NCBI GenBank assembly: GCA_013388675.1
Contig: JACAEW010000194.1
Coordinates: 1-33,134 of the forward strand
Length of the DNA stretch: 33,134 nt
Direction of reading: 5' to 3'
From: Syntrophaceae bacterium
GTDB lineage: Bacteria > Desulfobacterota > SM23-61
Each line of letters starts with the position of its first letter. The stretch's first letter is position 1. Below, piece after piece: positions 23,013 to 31,164 of the stretch. The translations under genes were made by a program, and so were the position numbers. The notes under the pieces are model-generated. The model had not been told where the DNA came from. It saw nothing but the letters and a program-made list of their open reading frames with translations, and searched no databases.

Positions 23013-23705
23013 TTACCCCCCGGGGGCAGACGGGACGCCCCCTTTCTTTTCTTCCTCCAAGTATCGGATGACCGTTTTAAATATCTCGTCGCTGATGAGA
23101 TGGACGGAATGGAGCCAATTCATGGCATCGGATATTTTGAATAAAAGGTGGGGCTCAATCCGGGATTGGCGCAAATTCTCCTCCCCTCCCTGTTCCCGGT
23201 CGAGGAGGACCACCATCTCATTCACCACCCCGCCTTGATCCCGGACCACTTCGGCGGCCTCGATCACGCTCTCCCCCGTGGTAATCAGGTCATCGACGAT
23301 CAGCACCCGGTCATTGCGGTCCAAGATCCCTTCCACTTTTTTCCGAACGCCGTGTTCTTTCCTGGCCTGGCGGTAATAGATCAGGGGAATTCCCAGTTTC
23401 TGGCTGACTACGGTGGCGAAGGGAACCCCGGCTGTCGGTACCCCGAGGATTTTGTCGATTCGGGTGATCCCGATTTCGTTTACCACGATGCGGGTCAGGG
23501 AATTGGCGATCCAGTCCATGGTGATGGGGCTGGAGATGGTCTGCCGCAGGTCGATATAATAGGGACTTCTCTTTCCGGAGGTTAAAATGTAATCTCCGAA
23601 CTTCACCGCGTTGTTCTTTATCAGAAGGATGCCGACCTGCTTCATGAGGAAGAGCTTTTCTTCCTCCCAAACCTTTTTTTCGATTTCCTCGAGCCTCGGA
23701 ATCAT
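23013..23705 (-). CDS. pyrE: Orotate phosphoribosyltransferase
   Basis: PyrE joins orotate and PRPP to make OMP in pyrimidine synthesis. The 230-residue protein has the OPRTase strand KFGDYILTSGKRSPYYIDLR (36-54), with the KRSPYY catalytic-side segment. The PRPP-binding motif VLIVDDLITTGES is at 134-146, and ILGVPTAGVPFATVVS lies in between. It is longer than E. coli PyrE (213) because of an N-terminal helix and an extra C-terminal tail (NWLHSVHLISDEIFKTVIRYLEEE) like that seen in archaeal-type OPRTs. The ATG at 23705 is about 23 bases after the predicted transcription start, so it has its own promoter and need not be part of the hydantoinase operon upstream. Confidence 0.93.
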   Translation of the reverse strand: MIPRLEEIEKKVWEEEKLFLMKQVGILLIKNNAVKFGDYILTSGKRSPYYIDLRQTISSPITMDWIANSLTRIVVNEIGITRIDKILGVPTAGVPFATVVSQKLGIPLIYYRQARKEHGVRKKVEGILDRNDRVLIVDDLITTGESVIEAAEVVRDQGGVVNEMVVLLDREQGGEENLRQSRIEPHLLFKISDAMNWLHSVHLISDEIFKTVIRYLEEEKKGGVPSAPGG

Positions 23706-23734
23706 GTTTTCGCACCCCCGGATTTTTGTTCCCT

Positions 23735-23763
23735 TTATTAACCGAGCGGAGGAGAAAAGTCAA
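23735..23763 (-). promoter_or_regulatory. Predicted sigma70-type promoter for pyrE
   Basis: TTGACT (23758-23763) and TAATAA (23735-23740) on the minus strand are separated by 17 bases, a near-consensus promoter. It lies in the 153-base gap after the hydantoinase gene, where no clear terminator is visible. Confidence 0.75.
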
Positions 23764-23858
23764 CAGAATTCAGAACCCCTCAGGTTTTGAAAACTCTTTT
23801 TTTTCGATGGGAAAGGAACAACGGAGAGGAGCGAAAAGTCTAATTCCGGGGAAGACGC

Positions 23859-25196
23859 TCAGGCCAGCCGGAGATATTTTCCCTCCCCCGGCCGGGCGGT
23901 CATTTTCATTCGGTCCAAAACTCTACGCCCCCGCTGAAAAGTAATCCAGGGCTTCCCCAGGCATTCCCGCCCTTCGAACAAGGTGTAACCGGCCTTCGAG
24001 TGCTGGGTTTTTCCGGTTAGGGTATGCGGGGCCGAGGGGTCATAAACCACCAAGTCGGCATCCGACCCTTCCCGCAGGCAGCCCTTGCGCGGATAGAGGC
24101 CGAAGACCCGGGCTGGATTTTCGGAAAGAACCTGAACCAGCTTCGGGAGGCTGATGCGGTTATGGTTGCACCCCGCATCATAGGTTACGTTCAGGAGGGT
24201 TTCCGCCTGGGGCGAACCGTAGGCGGCGTTGAAAAAATCTTCGTCGATCTTCTTGGCTTTGGGGGCATGATCGCTGGCGACCACATCCAGAACTCCCTCG
24301 GAAATTCCCTTCCAGAGCGCTTCGTTGTCTTCCCGGGAGCGCAAGGGGGGACCGATCTTGGCCAAAGCCTTCCAGCGATGTAAATCCTTTTCGGTCAGCT
24401 CCAGGTATTGCGGGCAGGTTTCGGCGAAGACCTTCTGGCCCCTCCTTTTGGCCCGGGCTATGGGCTCCAGCCCCCGGGCGCAGCTCACGTGGGGAATGTA
24501 AATCGGGCATCCGCATATTTCCGCGATGGCAATCGCCCGGTGGATGGCTTCCTCCTCCAGGGCTGCAGGGCGCATGCGGGTGAAGGCATCCATCGCCGGA
24601 ATTCCTTCACGGTTGAATTTATCTTCCAGGTAGTCGGTGGCCAGGCCGTTCTCTGCATGGACCATGGCCATGCCCCCATGCTTGGCGATCAGGTCAAAGG
24701 AAGCGGTCAGGTAATAATCGGAGGTGAACCGTCCGAGCTTGGCATAAGTCATGAACATCTTGAAGGTCCGCACTCCGAAGCGAATGGCATCGGGAATATT
24801 CGGGTACTGCTTTTCCACCTGAAATAACCCCAGATGCAGCCCGAAATCCAGGTAGGAAGCGCGGCTTCCCTCGGAAATGGCCTTTTCGATGGCCTCGCCC
24901 GCCGTCTGTCCCGGAAAGGCATAGGCGAAATGGATCAGGGTGGTCGTTCCTCCCCATGCGGCAGTCAGGGATGTGGTTTCGAAATCGTCTTCGTAGAGGG
25001 GATGGGAATGGACGTCGATGACCCCGGGAAAAATGTATTTTCCATCCACGTCCAGGATTTCCTTGGCCGAGCGGCCCGGAATTTGAGGTGCCACGCGCGC
25101 AATCTTTTCCCCGCGAACGGCCACATCGTAAGGAAAAAGCCCCTCCCCGGTTACGACGATTCCATCCTTCAATAGAAGATCGAATTCTTCGGCCAT
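23859..25196 (-). CDS. D-hydantoinase/dihydropyrimidinase-family amidohydrolase
   Basis: The 445-residue enzyme is a cyclic-amide hydrolase of the hydantoinase group and opens five- or six-membered ureide or imide rings. All metal ligands of the binuclear site are present: His63 and His65 (DVHSH), the carbamylated Lys146 (TFKMFMTY), His180 (MVHAEN), His236 (IPHVSCARG) and Asp309 (VASDHAPK). The FKMFMTY, HVS and SDHAPK forms are typical of D-hydantoinase and dihydropyrimidinase rather than of PyrC dihydroorotase, although allantoinase or another ring substrate remains possible. It is a cytoplasmic enzyme. The ATG at 25196 has GAGG at six bases. It lies 27 bases after the racemase gene, so the two are co-transcribed; racemase-hydantoinase pairs are classic in hydantoin use. 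Confidence 0.9.
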   Translation of the reverse strand: MAEEFDLLLKDGIVVTGEGLFPYDVAVRGEKIARVAPQIPGRSAKEILDVDGKYIFPGVIDVHSHPLYEDDFETTSLTAAWGGTTTLIHFAYAFPGQTAGEAIEKAISEGSRASYLDFGLHLGLFQVEKQYPNIPDAIRFGVRTFKMFMTYAKLGRFTSDYYLTASFDLIAKHGGMAMVHAENGLATDYLEDKFNREGIPAMDAFTRMRPAALEEEAIHRAIAIAEICGCPIYIPHVSCARGLEPIARAKRRGQKVFAETCPQYLELTEKDLHRWKALAKIGPPLRSREDNEALWKGISEGVLDVVASDHAPKAKKIDEDFFNAAYGSPQAETLLNVTYDAGCNHNRISLPKLVQVLSENPARVFGLYPRKGCLREGSDADLVVYDPSAPHTLTGKTQHSKAGYTLFEGRECLGKPWITFQRGRRVLDRMKMTARPGEGKYLRLA

Positions 25197-25223
25197 CTGA
25201 ACCTCGCTGGGGTACGGTCGTTC

Positions 25224-25931
25224 CTATTTAAAAACCTTCTCCGGCGGAAAAGCGAACAGGGCTTTTTTACTGTGGCTTAAACCGAGGTCCGCCATCGCCT
25301 CCGCGATCTTCAGCGCCACAGCCGTAGGGTCCAGGACTTTGATACTCAACTTTGCCTCGAGTTCCGTCGCGTAGCCGGCCATCCCCGCACAGCCCAAAAT
25401 GATCACCTCCGCTCCATCCTCCTCCACCGCCTTTTGGGCCATTTCGAAGACCCTCTGTTTGGTCTTCTCCGGGTACCGGTCGGTATCGGCCACGGATAGG
25501 TCCAGGCTTCGAACGGATGCCAGGAAGTGGCTGAGGCCGCGCAGATGAACATGATCCTCCCGCATGGGAATCCGCTGTTTTCGGGGGGTCATGATCGAAA
25601 AGCGGGCGCCGAGCATGGCTGCTATGTGAAGGGTCGCCTCCTCGATCCCAACGACCGGAATCTTGGAAACCTCCTTGGCCGCCTCCAGCCCCGGGTCCGA
25701 AAAGCAGGCCAGAATGACGGCATCATATCCCTCCCGGTTGGCTTTCTTCACCAGTTCCAGGGTGGGAGGAATCGCATGGGCCTCGTCGTAGGCCGATTCG
25801 ATGGTCTCCGGCCCCTTATCCGGGCAAAGCACGGATAGCTGGGTATCGACTCTTTTTATCTTTTCCACTTCCTTCCGGATGTGCTCCGTCATGCTCCGGG
25901 AAGTGTTCGGGTTGATGACCATGATCTTCAT
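25224..25931 (-). CDS. Asp/Glu/hydantoin racemase family protein
   Basis: This is a cofactor-independent two-cysteine racemase of the Asp/Glu/hydantoin family, 235 residues. MVINPNTSRSMTEHI opens the protein, the usual start of hydantoin racemases. The two catalytic cysteines are Cys76 (ILACFSDPGL) and Cys181 (ILGCAGMAG). It could interconvert D- and L-hydantoins for the neighbouring hydantoinase, or act as a related isomerase or decarboxylase (the family includes maleate isomerase and arylmalonate decarboxylase). The start at 25931 is chosen because AGGAGG lies 11 bases upstream; an ATG ten codons earlier lacks a ribosome binding site. The gene follows iorB after a 156-base gap of repeats. 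Confidence 0.88.
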   Translation of the reverse strand: MKIMVINPNTSRSMTEHIRKEVEKIKRVDTQLSVLCPDKGPETIESAYDEAHAIPPTLELVKKANREGYDAVILACFSDPGLEAAKEVSKIPVVGIEEATLHIAAMLGARFSIMTPRKQRIPMREDHVHLRGLSHFLASVRSLDLSVADTDRYPEKTKQRVFEMAQKAVEEDGAEVIILGCAGMAGYATELEAKLSIKVLDPTAVALKIAEAMADLGLSHSKKALFAFPPEKVFK

Positions 25932-26000
25932 TTTTCGGTTTTCCTCCTTCATCTTTTCCATCCCGTACTGTTAACCGGCCCAATCTTTTATTCATGCAGA

Positions 26001-26066
26001 GGCGGCCCCCCGTGGCCGCCCGGGTGATGGGCGGCCATCACGCGGTTGGCGTGATGGCCCCTACGA
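26001..26066. repeat. Compound palindromic repeat between iorB and the racemase gene
   Basis: GGCGGCC at 26001-26007 pairs with GGCCGCC at 26014-26020. GGCCATCACGC at 26033-26043 pairs perfectly with 26049-26059 (11 bp, five-base loop). GTGATGG at 26024-26030 can also pair with CCATCAC at 26035-26041, so two folds compete. The CCCCTAC end looks like the GTAGGGGC family also seen at 21262-21290. Nothing else is recognised in 25932-26087. Confidence 0.65.
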
Positions 26067-26087
26067 TTTGGAAGTAGCTGCATCGCG

Positions 26088-26675
26088 CTAGGAAACCAGG
26101 GCTCTTCCCCGGCGGTAGGCTTTCCGGTTGAGGTCCAAATACTTTTGGGGTACCCGTCGCTGAATTACCTCTTCCCACAGGAATTCTTCGCTTTTCAACA
26201 ACCCACTGAGAGCCCCCATCATGACGATATTCAGGACCCGGGCCTCCTTCAGGTCCAAGGCGGTCTGAAGTCCGGGGATGACGATGACATTCTTGGCGGC
26301 TTTTTTCAGGATCGCCAGAATTTCTTCGCGGTTGGGGTATTCCGCCTCCCCCGAGCTCACGCTGATCGGGTCCATGCGGCAGTCGTTCACCAGGATGGTC
26401 CCGTCCGATCCCACATAGGAAACGCGGCGAAGGGTTTCCACCCATTCGAATCCTACGAGGTAGTCGGCGCTTCCCTCCTCCAGGACCGGCGCGTGCACCT
26501 TTTCCGCCCAGCGAACATGGCTCACCACGGCTCCCCCGCGGACGGCGAGCCCGAGGATATCCGATTTTTTCACGTCATAGCCTGAAGAAATCCCCACATC
26601 GGAGAGGATGTCGCTGGCCAGCACGGTCCCCTGCCCCCCCACGCCCGAAATTAAGAATCGAAGGTCCCTTTTCAT
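26088..26675 (-). CDS. iorB: Indolepyruvate ferredoxin oxidoreductase, beta subunit
   Basis: IorB is the small subunit of the aryl-2-oxoacid:ferredoxin oxidoreductase (CoA-acylating), which oxidatively decarboxylates indolepyruvate and related 2-oxoacids to acyl-CoA. The 195 residues have the gamma-type fold: FLISGVGGQGTVLASDIL at 7-24, then KKSDILGLAVRGGAVVSHVRW at 36-56, the form typical of IorB, and LVGFEWVETLRRV. The ATG at 26675 is preceded by GGGAG at nine bases. It lies 12 bases after iorA, so both subunits are made from one mRNA. The substrate range (indole-, phenyl- or 4-hydroxyphenylpyruvate, or another 2-oxoacid) cannot be read from sequence alone. Confidence 0.93.
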   Translation of the reverse strand: MKRDLRFLISGVGGQGTVLASDILSDVGISSGYDVKKSDILGLAVRGGAVVSHVRWAEKVHAPVLEEGSADYLVGFEWVETLRRVSYVGSDGTILVNDCRMDPISVSSGEAEYPNREEILAILKKAAKNVIVIPGLQTALDLKEARVLNIVMMGALSGLLKSEEFLWEEVIQRRVPQKYLDLNRKAYRRGRALVS

Positions 26676-26687
26676 TCTTTTCGCTCC

Positions 26688-28481
26688 CTAACCCTGCTGC
26701 CCCGGGTTCTCCGCTATTTTCCGGATGGCCCCCGTAGGACAGACCTGGGCGCACACCTCGCAACCGTTGCAAAGCACGGGGTTGATCCCGCTCTTGTTCC
26801 TCTTATTCTTTGGGTGGACCGCCTCTGCCTTGACGATCGCCGGGCAGCCCAGTTTCGCGCAAAGGCCGCAGGCGGTGCACAGGTCCACATCGACTTCGTA
26901 GGCCGCCCGCGCGTGGGTTGGAGCGACGAAGACGCACTCGCCCTCGGCGATGAGAACCGATGTTCCCTTAAAAGTCGTGCATTCCTTGAGGGCCTTCTCC
27001 ATGGCTCCCACATCGAAGGCGTTCACCTGGAGCACTTTCTCGACCCCCATGGCCTTCACCAGCCCGTAGATGTCCACGCGCTTCGTCGGTTCCCCCAGGA
27101 GCGTCTTATCGATCCCGGGATGGTCCTGATGGCCGGTCATCGCCGTTGTGCGATTGTCCAGGATGATGACCGTCCCGATGCCCTTGTTGTGGACCATGTT
27201 CAGGAGAGGCGGAATCCCCGCATGAAAGAAGGTCGAGTCGCCGATGGTACACACGGGATGTTCCGGGGGCCCCGATTTCCCCATTCCATGCAGGACCCCG
27301 ATGCTCGCGCCCATGGAGCCCATCGTGTGCTGGGCGCTGAACGGAGGAAGGGTCCCCAGGTTATAACAACCGATGTCCCCGGCCACCGGAAGCTTCATCT
27401 TGTTGAGGAGGTAAAAAGAGGTCCGGTGGGGACAGCCGGGGCAGAGCACCGGGCTTCGATTGGGCAGGGAGGCCGGTGAGGAGACGCCCGTTTTCTTCCC
27501 GGTTTCGGGGATAAGCCCCTTCTCGGCGGCGATTCTGCGGATCGTCTGGGGCAGAAGCTCGTCGCAAGGGGGGAAGAATTCCTTGCCCACGACCGCAATT
27601 CCCATGGCCTTGATTTGCTCCTCCAAGAAGGGATCGAGTTCCTCGATCACCAGAATTCTTTCCACGCCCCTGGCAAATTCGCGGATTAAGTTTTCGGGCA
27701 AGGGATAGGTCATGCCCAGCTTCAAGAAAGAAGCTTGGGGAAAGACTTCTTTGGCGTATTCCAGGACCACTCCGCACGAGATAATCCCCAGCTTCCGATC
27801 GCCCCATTCGATCCGGTTCCAGGAAAACGTCTCGGCAAATTTGGCCAGATTTAGGAGTCTTTGCTCGACAACCGGGTGTCGTTTTTTGGCATAGAGGCAC
27901 ATGCAGTTGTACTTTTCCATGTTTCGAGGAAAGGGACCGACCCCCCCTTTTTCCGGCGGTCTCTCCCCCAGGATCACGACCGATTTAGAATGGGAAGTCC
28001 GCATGGTGGTTCGGACCATGACCGGCACGTCGAACTTCTCGCTGATGGCGATTCCCTGAATCACAAAATCCTTGCACTCCTGGCTGTCCGCCGGCTCCAG
28101 GAGCGGAAATTTCCCCAGCTTGGCATAGTGCCGGTTGTCCTGCTCGTTCTGGCTGCTGAACATTCCCGGATCATCGGCCGTTACCACCACGAGCCCGGCT
28201 TCGAGTCCCGTGTACACCGTGTAAAACAAGGAGTCCGAGAGGACGTTGACCCCCACTTGCTTCGTGGTCACCATTGCCCGCCTCCCGGAGTAAGCGGCAC
28301 CGGCGGCCATATCCATGGCTACCTTTTCATTCACCGACCATTCGGAATAAATCTCTTTGTATTGCGTAATATTCTCGAGAATCTCCGAGCTCGGAGTCCC
28401 CGGGTACCCCGCGGCGATCTGGATCCCCGCCTCGTAGGCCCCGCGGGCGATCGCCTCATTTCCTGACAGGAGAACTTTCAT
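26688..28481 (-). CDS. iorA: Indolepyruvate ferredoxin oxidoreductase, alpha subunit
   Basis: IorA is the large catalytic subunit with thiamine pyrophosphate and iron-sulfur clusters. The 597 residues start VLLSGNEAIARGAYEAGIQIAAGYPGTPSSEI (pyrimidine-binding domain). The TPP-Mg motif TIGDSTFFHAG..LNMVHN follows, with ILDNRTTAMTGHQDHPG, an IorA signature. A C-terminal ferredoxin domain has two cluster motifs: Cys535, Cys538, Cys541, Cys546 (CTACGLCAKLGCP) and Cys571, Cys574, Cys577, Cys581 (CNGCEVCAQVCP). The reduced ferredoxin produced would feed anaerobic electron carriers. The ATG at 28481 has GAGG just upstream. It follows the acyl-CoA synthetase gene after 57 bases, which couples thioester production and its use. 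Confidence 0.95.
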   Translation of the reverse strand: MKVLLSGNEAIARGAYEAGIQIAAGYPGTPSSEILENITQYKEIYSEWSVNEKVAMDMAAGAAYSGRRAMVTTKQVGVNVLSDSLFYTVYTGLEAGLVVVTADDPGMFSSQNEQDNRHYAKLGKFPLLEPADSQECKDFVIQGIAISEKFDVPVMVRTTMRTSHSKSVVILGERPPEKGGVGPFPRNMEKYNCMCLYAKKRHPVVEQRLLNLAKFAETFSWNRIEWGDRKLGIISCGVVLEYAKEVFPQASFLKLGMTYPLPENLIREFARGVERILVIEELDPFLEEQIKAMGIAVVGKEFFPPCDELLPQTIRRIAAEKGLIPETGKKTGVSSPASLPNRSPVLCPGCPHRTSFYLLNKMKLPVAGDIGCYNLGTLPPFSAQHTMGSMGASIGVLHGMGKSGPPEHPVCTIGDSTFFHAGIPPLLNMVHNKGIGTVIILDNRTTAMTGHQDHPGIDKTLLGEPTKRVDIYGLVKAMGVEKVLQVNAFDVGAMEKALKECTTFKGTSVLIAEGECVFVAPTHARAAYEVDVDLCTACGLCAKLGCPAIVKAEAVHPKNKRNKSGINPVLCNGCEVCAQVCPTGAIRKIAENPGQQG

Positions 28482-28538
28482 GCTCTTTTCCTCACCCCTA
28501 TTTCTCTTCCCGATCGAAAGGTTGTTGTGGTTGGGCTT

Positions 28539-29999
28539 TTAGCCCTTCTCCTTTTTTTCCGCGGCGAACTCTACGGCCTCCTGGGCTATCTCTTCCTTCC
28601 CCCGATTTCTCTGGAACTCCGCGTATTTCATCAAGTGGTGAACGGCCCAAAGGCCTTCTCTCGTTCCCTGGAGAAAAGGAATGTTCCCCCCCGCGAGAAT
28701 TCCGCGGATCGTGGGGTCCAATCCCCCGGATATATGGCTTAGGGCGACCACGGGTTTTCCGCACGCTGCGGCTTTTACCGCCGCCCGGGCCACATGGGCG
28801 TATTGATTCACCTGTTTCTCGGCCATTCCCGGGGGGGAATCCTGGGAGATCATAATCAGATGAACACCCTCCTCCCTGGCCAGAACCTCCAAACAGGCGG
28901 GATAGGTTTCCTCCAGGTCTCCACTTCCCCACCCATCCAGTGGGTTTCCGATGGCCGTAAAAGAAGGAAGCTTTCTTCTCAGCTCCTTTTGTGCTTCCGG
29001 GGAAAGGGGGGCAAAGCGGAAAGAAAGACCCTCGGCCAGGTCGCTGATCAGGCCGATTTCGCCCCCGGAAACAGCAATCGCCCCAACCCCGTTTCCCTTA
29101 GGAAGGCGATTTCGGCAGCGGACCAAAACCTCGGCGGTTTCCAGTAGCTGGTCCAGATCATCGACCCGGATGACCCCCCATTTCTTGAACAAGGCTTCTT
29201 GAATCCCGTCCGCCCCGGTCAAAGCCCCGGTATGGGATCGGGCTGCTTGCCGGGCGATCTCGGACTTTCCCACCTTGAGGGCGATGATCGGTTTTCCGAG
29301 GTCCGCGGCCCCTCGGCACGCCGCGATGAAAGCTCGCGGTCGCCGGATGGTTTCGATAAAGGCGAGGATCACCTCGGTTCGCTCGTCCGCCACAAGGTAT
29401 TCGAGATAATCGGCCAGGTCAACCACCGCTTCGTTGCCGCTGGAGATTAAATAGTTGAAACCCATCCCCCGGTTGCTGTTGGCCAGGGCCAGAATCACGG
29501 AACCGCTCTGGGCCACGGCGCTGACTCCCCCCTTTCGCAGAGTGGGAGAGATCGGAGCGCTGTAGGTCCCGACCCGGTCCTGCAGGTTTGCGTAACCCAC
29601 GCAGTTGGGCCCGCAGAACTGAATCCCGTTGGAGGCGCAGATTCTCCTCAATTCCTCCTGCAACCTGGCCCCTTCGGCACCCGTCTCCGCAAACCCGCTG
29701 GCGAAGGCCCAGGCTCCCCGGACCCGCCTCCGCCCCGCTTCCTCGAGGACCGTATTGACCTGTTGGTAGCTCAGAAGAATGGCTACGCAATCAATAACCA
29801 TCTCCTCCGGAACCTGCGAAAGCGAAGGATAACAGGGATACCCGTACAACTCCTTGTACCGCGGGTTGATGGGGATGATTTTTCCCGAAAATCCCAGAGT
29901 TTGAAGGTTTTCGATCACCAACGATCCGGCGCCGAATCTCTCGGAGGCGCCCACCACGGCAATGCACTTGGGGTTTAAAAGAGGAGTTAAATCCTTCAT
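28539..29999 (-). CDS. Acyl-CoA synthetase (NDP-forming), alpha-subunit type
   Basis: The 486-residue protein has the alpha-subunit layout of the ADP-forming acetyl/acyl-CoA synthetases. A CoA-binding Rossmann domain at about 1-130 includes IAVVGASERFGAGSLV. The first ligase-CoA domain at about 150-290 has GVSAVAQSGSVILALAN and the active-site His256 in SHTGALTG, which is phosphorylated in this family. A second flavodoxin-like domain runs to about 450. The ATP-grasp beta part, which often follows as a fusion or separate gene, is not in the window. With it, the enzyme would turn an acyl-CoA, ADP and phosphate into acid, CoA and ATP. The start at 29999 gives the family N-terminus and has GGAAGG nearby; a longer frame from 30035 adds 12 unlikely residues. 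Confidence 0.88.
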   Translation of the reverse strand: MKDLTPLLNPKCIAVVGASERFGAGSLVIENLQTLGFSGKIIPINPRYKELYGYPCYPSLSQVPEEMVIDCVAILLSYQQVNTVLEEAGRRRVRGAWAFASGFAETGAEGARLQEELRRICASNGIQFCGPNCVGYANLQDRVGTYSAPISPTLRKGGVSAVAQSGSVILALANSNRGMGFNYLISSGNEAVVDLADYLEYLVADERTEVILAFIETIRRPRAFIAACRGAADLGKPIIALKVGKSEIARQAARSHTGALTGADGIQEALFKKWGVIRVDDLDQLLETAEVLVRCRNRLPKGNGVGAIAVSGGEIGLISDLAEGLSFRFAPLSPEAQKELRRKLPSFTAIGNPLDGWGSGDLEETYPACLEVLAREEGVHLIMISQDSPPGMAEKQVNQYAHVARAAVKAAACGKPVVALSHISGGLDPTIRGILAGGNIPFLQGTREGLWAVHHLMKYAEFQRNRGKEEIAQEAVEFAAEKKEKG

Positions 30000-30069
30000 T
30001 GGCCTTCCATGGGAGACCGGAAGCGGGATCGCCATGAACCCGGTCCCCTCTTGCTTCCCGGGCTTTGGG

Positions 30070-31080
30070 TCATTCCAAATCCAGGAGTTTGCCGGGATTA
30101 ATGCTGGTCATCCACCGCACCTCTTCCTCGCTGAACTCCAGGTCCAGCATGGAGGCAATGAATTCCCGCATTCCCTCCACCGGGGGCGGCAGGCTGTAAA
30201 CCCCGAAATCCGTTGCCAGGATAAAGTGTTTCGGTCCCACCTCCTGAATCTGTTCGGCGATCATTTTCAGCCCCCCCGATACGGCTCCCGGAAGACCTTC
30301 GTCCAGCGCCCGCCATTCGGGTTCCACATAATAATGGGTTTTGGGGATCGTGGTCGTGTGGGTGTGAGCGGCCAGGGTCCGCTCCAAATAGGCCCCCGAG
30401 GCCGCCGCTCGTTTCATCTCGGCGATCGTCAGATTGGCCACCACCGAATTGGCCAAAAGCACTTTTGGGATCCCGTAATGTTTCGCCAGGTCGATCAGTC
30501 GAAAGGCCTCCGCCGGAGAGACATGCCCGGTATTCAGGATGATCTGGGGATTGGCGGCGATCATTTCTAGGATTTCGGTGAGCTCAGGGCTCAACTTGCC
30601 TTCCAGCGGAATCTCAATGCAGCGGGATAACTCCTCCTCGACAAATTTGGGATAGAGGTCCTTCAGCGGCGAAAATTTCCCGTCCACCACCCGGCCCTCT
30701 TTGCTCGCCTGGTATTTGGTCGAGTGGGCACCGAAGCTCACGTATTTCGCCCCCGAGCCGTAAAAAATGGCGGTTTTCACCGCGCGCGGGTTCATTCCCC
30801 CGTAAACCGTGTTCAGGATGATCCCGCCGAAAACCTTGAAATCGGGAACCACCCGGCTCACGATCCAGGCTGTTCCCGTGGTCATTTCGAAAACGTCCAT
30901 GTACACGATGGCCCGCATTCCCGCGTCCCTTGCTTGGATGGCCGCCTGAACGGGGTCCACCGACCGGGGGCTGCTTTTCAAATGTGGACCCGCATGGACG
31001 TGGATGTCGATGGCGCCCTTGAGCAGTTCGTAGCTTTTCTCCGTCGTTCTTTCCTTCACCCATTCGGACATGTCTCGCAT
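30070..31080 (-). CDS. DUF6282-like amidohydrolase-superfamily protein
   Basis: This 336-residue protein looks like a metal-dependent hydrolase of the DUF6282 type. DIHVHAGP (His27, His29) is the first metal motif of the amidohydrolase superfamily. GAHSTKYQA, LNTGHVSPAEA, AAHTHTTTIPK and FILATDFG supply further conserved His/Asp candidates in the order expected for a TIM-barrel hydrolase. The substrate is unknown. In this operon it could hydrolyse a linear amide such as an N-carbamoyl acid or act on another intermediate. The start at 31080 has GAGGAG ten bases upstream; the ATG at 31107 has none. It lies between dctM and the acyl-CoA synthetase gene with short gaps. My family assignment rests on the DIHVHAGP-type motif and is moderately sure. 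Confidence 0.75.
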   Translation of the reverse strand: MRDMSEWVKERTTEKSYELLKGAIDIHVHAGPHLKSSPRSVDPVQAAIQARDAGMRAIVYMDVFEMTTGTAWIVSRVVPDFKVFGGIILNTVYGGMNPRAVKTAIFYGSGAKYVSFGAHSTKYQASKEGRVVDGKFSPLKDLYPKFVEEELSRCIEIPLEGKLSPELTEILEMIAANPQIILNTGHVSPAEAFRLIDLAKHYGIPKVLLANSVVANLTIAEMKRAAASGAYLERTLAAHTHTTTIPKTHYYVEPEWRALDEGLPGAVSGGLKMIAEQIQEVGPKHFILATDFGVYSLPPPVEGMREFIASMLDLEFSEEEVRWMTSINPGKLLDLE

Positions 31081-31164
31081 GAGAACGTTTCTCCTCTCTA
31101 AGCTCATCCGTTGGCCCGTCCGATCGCTCCCGGGAGACCGGGGACATTTCGGAGGACCCGACGT

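Noticed and set aside
23764..23810. Terminator after the hydantoinase gene
   Set aside because: The palindrome here is AT-rich with a one-base loop, and its T-run lies on the plus strand, where there are no genes.
23859..25196. Reading this gene as pyrC (dihydroorotase) because pyrE follows
   Set aside because: The FKMFMTY, IPHVSCARG and SDHAPK forms fit hydantoinase/dihydropyrimidinase better, it pairs with a racemase gene, and pyrE has its own promoter.
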